DNA of 64,000 nucleotides from Geoglobus acetivorans (lineage in GTDB: Archaea > Halobacteriota > Archaeoglobi > Archaeoglobales > Archaeoglobaceae): NCBI RefSeq assembly GCF_039641995.1, contig NZ_CP087714.1:1116001-1180000 (forward strand). The letters run 5' to 3'. Below, in pieces: positions 1-8,272 of this stretch; the stretch's first letter is position 1; each line of letters begins with the position of its first letter. The notes under the pieces were generated by a model. That model did no database searches. It had not been told where the DNA came from and saw nothing but the letters and a program-made list of their open reading frames with translations. Both the position numbers and the translations under genes were made by a program.

Positions 1-602
1 TCGGAAGGAGACTCGGTCTGAATGTTTCGTGCGCCATCACCAATGGTTCACAGCCTGTTGGGAGGACAGTTGGACCTGCTCTGGAGGCCTGGGAAGCACT
101 GAAAACGCTTGAAGAAAGAAAAGGTTCGTCAAGTCTGATCGAGAAATCCCTCGGAATTGCAGGTTTGCTTTTTGAGATTTCTGGATTTGCGCAGGACGGA
201 TATGATCGTGCAAAAATGATTTTCGAGAGTGGAAAGGCTCATCAGAAACTCCTGGAGATAATTCAGGCTCAGGGCAGTAAGGGAATACTCAAGTCTGACG
301 ACATTCCAATAGGCGAGGAAAAATATGTGATTGAGAGCAAGTTTGAGGGTGCGGTTGTCGACATTCTGAATCAGAGGGTTGTCCGGTTGGCAAGACTGGC
401 TGGGGCTCCGAAGGACAAGGGAGCGGGTGTTTACATTCACAGGAAGCGAGGGGAGGTCGTGAAAAAGGGTGACCCTTTGATTACGATTTATGCTGAAACG
501 GCCTGGAAACTGGAAAAGGCTATTGAGTATGCGATGGAAAATCCACCCATAGTCGTATCAGGGATGATACTGGAGAAGTACCCCTCTTTCAAGGTTGTTT
601 GA
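1..602 (+). CDS. deoA: AMP phosphorylase, C-terminal part
   Basis: Open frame running in from the left edge (frame begins at base 3) to TGA at 600-602, about 199 residues of a roughly 500-residue enzyme. The visible part carries the nucleoside phosphorylase family motif ITNGSQPVGRTVGPALEAWE and the C-terminal pyrimidine-nucleoside-phosphorylase-like domain. The archaeal enzyme splits AMP with phosphate into adenine and ribose 1,5-bisphosphate. With R15P isomerase and form III RuBisCO (encoded here at 19.7 kb) it forms the AMP degradation route; thymidine phosphorylase is the alternative name for this family, but in archaea AMP phosphorylase is the usual activity. The start lies outside the window. 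Citrate synthase follows after 10 nt. Confidence 0.85.
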   Translation, partial: GRRLGLNVSCAITNGSQPVGRTVGPALEAWEALKTLEERKGSSSLIEKSLGIAGLLFEISGFAQDGYDRAKMIFESGKAHQKLLEIIQAQGSKGILKSDDIPIGEEKYVIESKFEGAVVDILNQRVVRLARLAGAPKDKGAGVYIHRKRGEVVKKGDPLITIYAETAWKLEKAIEYAMENPPIVVSGMILEKYPSFKVV

Positions 603-612
603 GGTGATTATT

Positions 613-1740
613 ATGGGTGCAGTTAATGGCCTTAAGGATGTGGTTGCTGCTGAGTCGAGCATATCGCGGATTGCCATCGAGGACGGTAAGGCGGTACTGG
701 AATACCGAGGATACAACATTCATGATCTCGCAAGACATTCGACCTACGAAGAGGTGGCATATCTGCTGCTTTTCGGTGAACTTCCATCGAAGAGCGATCT
801 GGAATACTTCAGCGAGGATCTGAAGGAGAGGAGGGAGCTACCGCCCCAAATAGTTGGCCTGCTCACGAACCTCTCACCGTTCTGTCATCCCATGGTTGCT
901 CTGAGAACTGCGGTGAGTTTTCTGGGAACAATGGACAAACACATCTCATTTACAGGCCACGAAAAGAGCATTGAAAAGGCAAAAAACCTTATTGCCAAGT
1001 TTCCGACCATTGTCGCTTACTTCCACAGAATCAGGATGGGTGAAAAGCTGGTCCATCCCAGCGAAGACCTCGGACATGCGGCCAACTTTCTGTACATGCT
1101 CCATGGCGAAGAGCCTACAAAGACCATGGAAAAAGCCCTTGACCTGGATTTCATTCTTCATGCGGATCATGAACTGAACGCCTCTACCTTCGCGGCAAGG
1201 GTCGCAGCATCAACGCTCGCTGACATGTACGCCTGCGTTGTTGCCGCAACAGGAACCCTCATTGGGCCTCTGCATGGGGGTGCGGCTCAGAGGGTAATGG
1301 AAATGCTCAGAGAAGTGGCATTGCCAAAGAGGGCAGAGAGATATGTGCTTGAAAAGCTGGCAAAGGGAGAGAGAATCATGGGGTTTGGACACAGAGTGTA
1401 CAGAAATGTCATAGATCCAAGGACGGTTGAGCTGAAGAGGCTTGCAAGAATGCTTTCTAAGGAGAAGGGAACAAGATGGTTTGAGATCAGTGAGGCCATA
1501 GAAAAGGCAGTTTACCGGCATAAAGGGCTGTTACCCAACGTTGACTTTTACTCGGCCAGCGTGTATGCGAATCTTGGCATTCCGGATGACCTCTTCATAA
1601 ACATTTTTGCCATCGGAAGGGTTTCTGGCTGGACCGCACACATCATCGAACAGTATGAGAACAATGTTCTGATACGACCGAGAGCGGAATATATTGGGCC
1701 AGCGGGGAAAAAATTCCTCCCTCTGAGTGAGAGAGAATAA
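613..1740 (+). CDS. gltA: Citrate synthase
   Basis: 375-residue type II-like citrate synthase, which condenses oxaloacetate and acetyl-CoA. The three catalytic positions are visible: His of GPLHGGA near residue 221, His of GFGHRVYR near 260 and Asp of NVDFYSA near 311. The length matches archaeal citrate synthases; 2-methylcitrate synthase activity cannot be excluded from sequence. ATG at 613 is preferred because GAGGTGAT lies just before it (601-608). A TTG at 595 in frame would overlap the upstream gene and has no such site. Ends with TAA at 1738-1740. Confidence 0.93.
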   Translation: MGAVNGLKDVVAAESSISRIAIEDGKAVLEYRGYNIHDLARHSTYEEVAYLLLFGELPSKSDLEYFSEDLKERRELPPQIVGLLTNLSPFCHPMVALRTAVSFLGTMDKHISFTGHEKSIEKAKNLIAKFPTIVAYFHRIRMGEKLVHPSEDLGHAANFLYMLHGEEPTKTMEKALDLDFILHADHELNASTFAARVAASTLADMYACVVAATGTLIGPLHGGAAQRVMEMLREVALPKRAERYVLEKLAKGERIMGFGHRVYRNVIDPRTVELKRLARMLSKEKGTRWFEISEAIEKAVYRHKGLLPNVDFYSASVYANLGIPDDLFINIFAIGRVSGWTAHIIEQYENNVLIRPRAEYIGPAGKKFLPLSERE

Positions 1741-1784
1741 GTTTTTTATAATCTTTTTTCACCTCAGTTTCAGGAGGTGTTACT

Positions 1785-2939
1785 TTGTTTGAGTTAGCTG
1801 AGAGGCTAAGAAAATTACCGCCATATCTTTTTGCAGAGCTTGACGAAATGAAGGCGAAGAAGGAAAGTGAGGGAGTGAATGTCATAGACTTCGGAGTGGG
1901 TGATCCAGATCTTCCGACTCCCAAGCATGTTGTTGAAGCGATGAAAAAGGCTGTGGAGAAGGTTGAGAATCAGAAATACCCAAGCTATGCCGGGAAGTAT
2001 GAGTTTAGAGAAGCAGTTTCAAACTTCTACAGGCGGAGAAAGGGCGTGGAGGTGGAACCTGACAGTGTTATCGCTCTAATTGGGTCAAAGGAAGGTATTG
2101 CTCACCTTCCTCTGGCGTTCGTGGAAAGTGGAGACTATGTTATATATACCGAACCAGGGTATCCTGTTTATCACTCATCGGCCATCATGGCTGGAGGAAT
2201 ACCGTATGAACTGCCCTTGAAGGAAGAAAACGGATTTTTACCAGATCTGGATAGCATTCCTGATGAGGTCGCAAGAAAAGCGAAAATCATGTTTCTAAAC
2301 TATCCGAACAACCCCACAACCGCCGTTGCTGAAATGGATTTCATTAAGGAGGCCGTGGATTTCTGCATCGACAATAAAATCATTCTTGCCCACGATGCGG
2401 CCTACAGCGAAATAGGATTCGATTACAGACCCAGGAGTTTCCTTGAGTACGAGAATGCCTTCGAATGTGTGATTGAGTTTGGATCTCTCAGCAAAACCTA
2501 CAACATGACCGGTTGGAGGATAGCCTATGCTCTCGGAAACGAAGATGCTGTGAAGGGGTTGCTGAAGGTAAAGACCAACGTTGATAGCGGTGTTTTCAAT
2601 GCAGTCCAGGAAGCGGGTATGGCTGCACTGAATGGGAGCGATGATGTGATTGAAGAGAACAATGCCATTTACAGGGAAAGAAGGGACAGGCTTGTTGATG
2701 GGCTTAAAGAGCTTGGTTTCAAGGTTGAAAAACCAAAAGCAACGTTCTATGTCTGGCTCAGGGTGGACATGCCCAGCATGGAGTTTGCCAAGCAGCTTCT
2801 CGACAAGGCAGGCGTTCTTGTAACTCCTGGCGTTGGATTCGGGAAGAGCGGAGAAGGATATGTTAGATTTGCCCTGACAAGGGATGTTGCCGTGATTGAT
2901 GAAGCTCTGAGAAGAATGGAGGGAGTCGATATTGTTTAG
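1785..2939 (+). CDS. dapL: LL-diaminopimelate aminotransferase
   Basis: 384-residue class I/II aminotransferase. The N-terminal signature VIDFGVGDPDLPTP and the PLP-lysine motif SLSKTYNMTGWR (Lys237) match the DapL branch, which converts tetrahydrodipicolinate directly to LL-diaminopimelate in lysine synthesis. The assignment is strengthened by the next gene, lysA, which overlaps it by 8 nt and uses the downstream product. The start is TTG at 1785, placed by CAGGAGGTG at 1771-1779. Other aspartate-type aminotransferases share the fold, so substrate is inferred partly from context. Confidence 0.88.
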   Translation: MFELAERLRKLPPYLFAELDEMKAKKESEGVNVIDFGVGDPDLPTPKHVVEAMKKAVEKVENQKYPSYAGKYEFREAVSNFYRRRKGVEVEPDSVIALIGSKEGIAHLPLAFVESGDYVIYTEPGYPVYHSSAIMAGGIPYELPLKEENGFLPDLDSIPDEVARKAKIMFLNYPNNPTTAVAEMDFIKEAVDFCIDNKIILAHDAAYSEIGFDYRPRSFLEYENAFECVIEFGSLSKTYNMTGWRIAYALGNEDAVKGLLKVKTNVDSGVFNAVQEAGMAALNGSDDVIEENNAIYRERRDRLVDGLKELGFKVEKPKATFYVWLRVDMPSMEFAKQLLDKAGVLVTPGVGFGKSGEGYVRFALTRDVAVIDEALRRMEGVDIV

Positions 2940-4191
2940 CTCGAAAGATGGGAGACTTCTCATAGAAGAGGTTGATTTTGAAGAAATAGTGGAAAAAACC
3001 GGCACCCCTGTTTACATCACCTCAAGGAAAAAGCTTGAAGAAAATATCAGATTATTCCAGGAGAGCTTTGGATTTGCCAGAATGCTCTATGCAGTCAAGG
3101 CCAACAATAACCTGACCATCATGAAAATTTTTGCAAGAAATGGCTTTGGTGCCGATGTTTTCAGTCTGGGTGAGCTTTATCTCGCTCTTCTTGCTGGATT
3201 TGACCGAAATTTCATCCTGTTCAACGGAAACTCCAAAAGTGATGAGGAAATAGAGGCCGGTATTAAGGCTGGGGTGAAGTTCAGCGTTGATAGCCTTGAC
3301 GAGCTTTACACGATTTCCGAGATTGCCCAAAATTGCGGAAGAGAGGTAAAGATAGCGTTCAGGGTAAATCCGGATATAAGTGCAGAGACCCACCCCAAGA
3401 TCGCAACTGGTTTGAAAACATCTAAATTCGGGATTCCGGCTGAGCAGATTCTTGAGGCTTACGAGGCCGCAGTTCAGGCTGGTGCTGTGGTTCCGGTTGG
3501 AATTCACTGCCACATAGGAAGCCAGATTAGGGATGTAGAGCCTTTCGTGCATGAGCTTGAAAAGATGTTTGAAATTGCAGCAGAGCTTGAAAAACTTGGT
3601 GTGAGGCTTGAGTTTCTGGACATGGGCGGTGGATTTGGTATAGATTACGAAGGAGATGGTGAGTGCAGAGTGGAAAAATTCTCCCAGCCAATCAAAAAAA
3701 CGCTTGAGAATGGGCTCCAGATGTTGAAGTCCAAGCCGGAACTCTGGATTGAGCCGGGGAGAAGCCTTGTCGCCAATACGACAATTCTGCTTACCAGGGT
3801 AAATGCGGTGAAAAAAGCCTACAAAAACTTTGTCGCTGTGGATGCGGGCTTCAATCTGCTCATAAGACCGGCCATGTACGACTCATACCACAGGGTGGTG
3901 GTTGCGAACAAAATGGAGAAGCCAGCAGAAGAGCTGTATACAATTGCTGGCCCGATATGTGAGTCTGGCGACATTCTTGCAAAAGACAGAAAGCTTCCAA
4001 AAGTTAAGAGGGGTGATTACATTGCCGTTTTTGATGCGGGGGCATACGGGTTTGCAATGAGCAGCCAGTACAATGGCAGACCAAGATGCGCTGAGGTTCT
4101 TGTTGATGGGGGTCTGTTCCACATCACCCGGGAAAAGGAAACCGTTGGGGATCTCATTGCAAGACAGAGAATCCCAGAAGAACTCTTTTAA
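2932..4191 (+). CDS. lysA: Diaminopimelate decarboxylase
   Basis: 419-residue fold-III PLP enzyme making lysine from meso-diaminopimelate. Evidence: YAVKANNN with the PLP lysine (Lys56), HCHIGSQ, the glycine-rich phosphate-binding run DMGGGFGIDY, EPGRSLVA, and GPICESGD with the catalytic Cys. It starts at TTG 2932 inside the last codons of dapL, with GGAGGG at 2919-2924 as ribosome site. The pair looks co-transcribed. Diaminopimelate epimerase is not in the window. Confidence 0.92.
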   Translation: MFSSKDGRLLIEEVDFEEIVEKTGTPVYITSRKKLEENIRLFQESFGFARMLYAVKANNNLTIMKIFARNGFGADVFSLGELYLALLAGFDRNFILFNGNSKSDEEIEAGIKAGVKFSVDSLDELYTISEIAQNCGREVKIAFRVNPDISAETHPKIATGLKTSKFGIPAEQILEAYEAAVQAGAVVPVGIHCHIGSQIRDVEPFVHELEKMFEIAAELEKLGVRLEFLDMGGGFGIDYEGDGECRVEKFSQPIKKTLENGLQMLKSKPELWIEPGRSLVANTTILLTRVNAVKKAYKNFVAVDAGFNLLIRPAMYDSYHRVVVANKMEKPAEELYTIAGPICESGDILAKDRKLPKVKRGDYIAVFDAGAYGFAMSSQYNGRPRCAEVLVDGGLFHITREKETVGDLIARQRIPEELF

Positions 4192-4221
4192 TCTTTTAAC
4201 ACAATATAAAAAATTTGGAAA

Positions 4222-6081
4222 TCAGATCCCGAGGGATCTTCTTTTGTCAAGAATGACCTGCTCTATCTTTTCAGCGGCTTTGACCGGGTCTTCTTCTACG
4301 AGAACTCTTCCTCCGGTCAGCTTCTGAACGTCCTCTGTAAACAGCCTTACGGCCTTATCGCTGCCCGTTATTGGTGGCACAGGTGATACATGTGTCACAA
4401 CACCGTACGCCACGGCGAAGACAGCATCTATTGTGGCCTTCTGCTCCATGTACTCTGGAGCGGTCGCTGCGATGGGGAGGTCGGGTATGTCCACTCCAAG
4501 CTTTTCAGCAAGGATTCTGAGCAGATACGCAAGTCTGCCGGTGTCCGTGCAGGTTCCGAAACTCAGAACGGGCGGGATGTTGAGCGCCTCACAAACCTTC
4601 TTCAGGTTCTCTCCTGCAAGGTCCTTCGCATCCACTGAGGTCAGACCAGCTACCTGGAGTGCTGCGTTTCCACAGCCGAGCGAGAGAACAAGGATGTCTC
4701 TCTTGATCAGTTCCTTTGCTATGGTTACCGTGCTGCTGTCGTGTGGGCCGTTCTTGAGCGTGGTGCAGCTCACCAGGCCGACCACTCCCTTTATGGATCC
4801 ATTTTTGATAGCCTCAAGCAGATTGTCCACACCAACAAGCTTGTCTATTGCCTCAGGCGAAAATCCGACGACAATTTTTTGCTTTTTACCAACTCTTACT
4901 GCTTTTGTCTTGTCCCTCTGCTTGAAGTTCTCTATTGCGATTTGTATAAGCTCTTTTGCTATATCTTCAACTTTTTCAGGCTCGTAGTCCAGACCCTCGT
5001 CTATTCCCTTGAATCTCACCAGTTTGCTGACGGGAACTATTTTTACGCCATACTTTTCGTATTCTGGCAGTGATGGAAGAGAGCAGTTCATGTCTGCAGC
5101 AAAAACGTCAACAGCTCCGGTGGCGAGAGCGTATTCCTGCACGATCCAGTTTCCTACAATTCCTGCAAAGACAGGGCTGTCAACTCTTTGAATTATTTCC
5201 TGTCCAGTTTCAATGAATCCCACCACTCTCAGTCCCTTTGCTCCAGCTTTCCTTGCCATTTCCTGTACTTCTTCTTTTTCTGCCAGCTTTATCAGCGCCA
5301 TGCCAACAAAAGGCTCATGACCGTTGACTGCTATGTTAACATACTCGGGGTCGAGAATTCCGAGGTCTGCATAGGTTTCGTGAGGCATTGGGGTTCCGAA
5401 CAGAATGTCCTGTATGGTTTCGAGAGCAATCTGGGCTGCAAGGCATGTAGATATGCCCAGAGACATGGATTTTTTCGCGAGTGAGACATAATTGCTGTCA
5501 ACGTTGGTCATGGAGGATGATCCAACCGTCAAAAGCTCCAGGAATACCCCGCTGGGCATCAATCCGAGCTCCTTCCACAGTTCCTTCCTTTTTTCTGGAG
5601 CAAGTATTTCGACGAGCTTGCTTGTTTCTGTGGAACTCAGGTCGGATATCACAAAATCTGCGACCTTGATTGCAAGCTCCTTTATGTCTTCTCCTTCAAT
5701 TCCGAGCAGCCCGGCAAACCATTTGAGTTTCTCAGGTTCCTTTATCTCAAATGGTGTTTTCCCCTCAGCAGTGGCTCTCAATGTTTTTGCGGCCTCAATT
5801 GCGTGATATGTGTATGCTTCCGTTCCGAGCATGTTCTTGTGAACAAAATTCCTCACGACCATTCCTGCTGCGTCGATACCGCAGGCACCGTAGGGATTGG
5901 TCTGGGTTATTCTGCAGGGACCCATGCTGCACAGCTGGCAGCTCAAACCCTTTTCACAGAATGGACATCTTGTTTTCTCCTGTGCGTTAAATCTGTCCAC
6001 AATGTTTGTTGTTTCGTTTTTCACTTTGTTGTACATTTCATTTATTGTCTCGTGGTAACTAACAGTTTCTTCCAGTTTCAT
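4222..6081 (-). CDS. cooS: CooS-family protein with altered C-cluster site
   Basis: 619-residue homologue of the monofunctional nickel CO dehydrogenase. Seen: CPFC (Cys39, Cys42; CxxC D-cluster form), B-cluster cysteines 48, 51, 56 and 67, and most C-cluster ligands (His255 in NGHEP, Cys333 in DMNC, Cys439, Cys470, Cys511) plus the conserved Lys548. The canonical GICCTGNE segment instead reads GFIETGQE at residues 288-295, so the Cys ligand is replaced by Glu291. The proton-channel segment begins Tyr-Thr-Tyr-His (residues 90-93) where canonical enzymes have His at the first position. Known: CODH homologues lacking this cysteine exist, and CooS-V of Carboxydothermus carries an Fe-S-O hybrid cluster without CO activity. 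Inference: this gene may not encode a CO dehydrogenase. No CooF or maturation genes adjoin it. ATG 6081 is chosen over GTG 6093 because a TATA-like box at 6104-6115 sits about 28 nt upstream. Confidence 0.85.
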   Translation of the reverse strand: MKLEETVSYHETINEMYNKVKNETTNIVDRFNAQEKTRCPFCEKGLSCQLCSMGPCRITQTNPYGACGIDAAGMVVRNFVHKNMLGTEAYTYHAIEAAKTLRATAEGKTPFEIKEPEKLKWFAGLLGIEGEDIKELAIKVADFVISDLSSTETSKLVEILAPEKRKELWKELGLMPSGVFLELLTVGSSSMTNVDSNYVSLAKKSMSLGISTCLAAQIALETIQDILFGTPMPHETYADLGILDPEYVNIAVNGHEPFVGMALIKLAEKEEVQEMARKAGAKGLRVVGFIETGQEIIQRVDSPVFAGIVGNWIVQEYALATGAVDVFAADMNCSLPSLPEYEKYGVKIVPVSKLVRFKGIDEGLDYEPEKVEDIAKELIQIAIENFKQRDKTKAVRVGKKQKIVVGFSPEAIDKLVGVDNLLEAIKNGSIKGVVGLVSCTTLKNGPHDSSTVTIAKELIKRDILVLSLGCGNAALQVAGLTSVDAKDLAGENLKKVCEALNIPPVLSFGTCTDTGRLAYLLRILAEKLGVDIPDLPIAATAPEYMEQKATIDAVFAVAYGVVTHVSPVPPITGSDKAVRLFTEDVQKLTGGRVLVEEDPVKAAEKIEQVILDKRRSLGI

Positions 6082-6164
6082 GATCAATTTCACAAGAATA
6101 CTTCATATATTTTTTGACCCTAAGATTTTTGGCAGAAAAGAAAAATATGTGGGGCTATAAAAAT

Positions 6165-7928
6165 TTAGGATTTTTTGCTTTTAAGCTCCGGGAAGTCCTC
6201 GTAGAAGTATTCGTGTTCTCCTCTCTCTCCTTTCTTCTTTTTCTCCTCTTCAAGTTTTCTGAGTTCAACCCTTCTTATCTTACCGCTGATTGTCTTTGGA
6301 AGTTCCGGCACAAATTCTATTATTCTCGGAATCTTGAACCTTGCGAGGATGTTTCTGCAGTGCTGGAACAGTTCAAGTGCAAGCTCTCTGGACGGCTCGT
6401 GTCCAGGCTTGAGAATGACGAACGCCTTCACGAGCTGATATCTGACAGGATCAGGGCTGCCGACAACTGCAGCTTCAGCCACAGCGGGATGCTCGATCAA
6501 TGCGCTCTCAACTTCGAATGGTCCAACTCTGTAATCTGACGTCTTTATGACATCATCTGCCCTACCGACGAACCACCAGTATCCATCCTCGTCGAAGTAT
6601 GCCTTGTCTCCGGTGTAGTAGTATTTGCCGACAAACACCTTTGCAGTCTTCTCCGGATCACCCATGTATTCCTTGAACAGGCCAATTGGCCTCCATCTGT
6701 CAACCCTCACGACAATGTGCCCAACCTCTCCTGGCTTTGTTATCTCATTGCCTTCATCATCCACGAGAGTTACATCATGCATGAATGAGGGCCTTCCGAA
6801 TGAGCCTGGCTTTATCTTGCCCTTGAACCAGGGCGGGTTGCCGATCATGGCTGTACTCTCCGTCTGACCGTAGAAATCTCTGATTTCTGTGTTGGTGTAC
6901 TTCAGCCACTGTTCGTATATTTCAGGGTTGAGCGGTTCTCCTGCACTGACAACGTCTCTCAGCTTGTAGTCGTACTTTCCGATGTCTGAGAGCAGGAACA
7001 GTCTCCAGGCTGTTGGCGGGGCACAGAATGTTGTAACACCGTTCTCGTCAAGTGCCTGTAGATACTGATCTCCGTTCAGCCTTCCGGAATAGTAGAATCC
7101 TGTTGCAGTGGCACCGACGATCAGGGGAGCGAAGAATGAACTCCATGCATATTTGGCCCATCCTGGCTGGCTGAGATTGTTGTGGACGTCTCCGGGCTGG
7201 ATGTTGATAAAGCACGCAGTGCTCAGGTGTCCCAGAGGGTACGATGTTGCCGTATGGACAACCCTCTTTGGCAATCCCGTGGTTCCTGATGTGAAGAAGC
7301 AGAATATAACATCGTCATACCTTGTTTTTGCGCTTTCAGCGGTTCCGCTCTCTTTTCTTACTTCGTCATAGCTTGTCCATCCGTCCTTCTGCCCCAGAAC
7401 GATCTTCACCTTGGGTTCGACACCGGCCAATTCAAGAGCCTCATCAATGACTTTCGCTGAGGCCTCATCTGCTATAACTGAGTCTGGTGGATAGGTTTTG
7501 AATCTGTATTCGAGCTCCCTTGCCGTCATGGTTGTTGCTGTTGGGACTCCAACAAATCCTCCCTTGACTGTTGCAAGGGTGCTGAACCAGATCTCTGGCA
7601 CGAGCGGAATCATCATGTAGAAGTTATCTCCCTTGTCTATCCCGTGGCCTCTCAGGAAATTGACTATTCTGTTTCCCTCCTCTGCAAGCTCTTTGTAGCT
7701 GAATTTCTTTTTCTCCCCTGTCTCAATGTCTGTCCAGAGAAGCGCAGTTTTGTCGCCGTTTTCCTTTACGTGTATTCCCTCGAAGATTTCTTCTGCCCAG
7801 TTGAAGTACTCGGGCAGCTGCATCGTGTTTAGGTTTTTGAAGAATTCTTCCATCGCCTTTGCCTTGTTCTCGTCGTCAGGCAACTGCACAAGTTCAATAA
7901 ACTTCCTGTAAACTTCCTCCATTGCCAT
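6165..7928 (-). CDS. AMP-forming acyl-CoA synthetase (acetyl/medium-chain type)
   Basis: 587-residue member of the ANL superfamily. It activates a carboxylic acid to acyl-CoA through an acyl-adenylate. Motifs: P-loop FTSGTTGLPK, YGQTE, the YTGDKAYFDEDGYWWFVGR adenylation motif, and the C-terminal PKTISGKIRR with the catalytic lysine. The overall pattern resembles the medium-chain/acetate-like (MACS) group; substrate is not predictable. ATG at 7928 is chosen because AAGGTGG precedes it; a GTG 9 nt earlier is within that site. It lies 84 nt downstream of cooS-like on the same strand but is separated by the cooS promoter. Confidence 0.85.
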   Translation of the reverse strand: MAMEEVYRKFIELVQLPDDENKAKAMEEFFKNLNTMQLPEYFNWAEEIFEGIHVKENGDKTALLWTDIETGEKKKFSYKELAEEGNRIVNFLRGHGIDKGDNFYMMIPLVPEIWFSTLATVKGGFVGVPTATTMTARELEYRFKTYPPDSVIADEASAKVIDEALELAGVEPKVKIVLGQKDGWTSYDEVRKESGTAESAKTRYDDVIFCFFTSGTTGLPKRVVHTATSYPLGHLSTACFINIQPGDVHNNLSQPGWAKYAWSSFFAPLIVGATATGFYYSGRLNGDQYLQALDENGVTTFCAPPTAWRLFLLSDIGKYDYKLRDVVSAGEPLNPEIYEQWLKYTNTEIRDFYGQTESTAMIGNPPWFKGKIKPGSFGRPSFMHDVTLVDDEGNEITKPGEVGHIVVRVDRWRPIGLFKEYMGDPEKTAKVFVGKYYYTGDKAYFDEDGYWWFVGRADDVIKTSDYRVGPFEVESALIEHPAVAEAAVVGSPDPVRYQLVKAFVILKPGHEPSRELALELFQHCRNILARFKIPRIIEFVPELPKTISGKIRRVELRKLEEEKKKKGERGEHEYFYEDFPELKSKKS

Positions 7929-7937
7929 AAGTTCCAC

Positions 7938-8272
7938 CTTCCGTAAATTTTAATCGCAATGTTTTTTGATGATACTTAAGCTTTTCGAATTTAATTAAAT
8001 AATAATTTAAATCAGATTAGCCGTTATAATTTTATCTTCTAAAAAATACTTTACGATAAATGGGACTCACTTATCCGATCCCTGGCTCTGACGGGCGAGC
8101 TCAGAAATGGTAAAATTCCTGTTTTTGTTACCTGTGTTTTCCGGGGTAATTTCTCTATTGGTCCATTTGGGATAACAGGGAGGTTGCAATCCCCATCATC
8201 ACGGGTGATTTCTGTAGGCAAAACCGGGAAAATCTATTTTATTTTAAAATTAAAAAAGGTTCGGGTGATGAC
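7938..8272. other. 335-nt divergent intergenic region
   Basis: Space between the divergent acyl-CoA synthetase and flavoprotein genes. The left part (7970-8060) is very AT-rich and should hold the synthetase promoter. The AT-rich stretch at 8234-8258 precedes GGTGATG and the ATG at 8273 and should hold the flavoprotein promoter. The middle (about 8062-8235) is not AT-rich and contains no good open frame, tRNA fold or convincing box C/D pair. Its role is unexplained. Confidence 0.5.

Noticed and set aside
4222-6081. Calling the CooS-like gene a normal CO dehydrogenase
   Set aside because: One C-cluster cysteine is replaced by Glu and a proton-channel His by Tyr, so the standard activity should not be assumed.
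8185-8205. GTGATGA on the minus strand as a box C of a C/D guide RNA
   Set aside because: The nearest CTGA is almost 100 nt away and no C'/D' boxes are in range, so the layout does not fit a C/D RNA of normal size.
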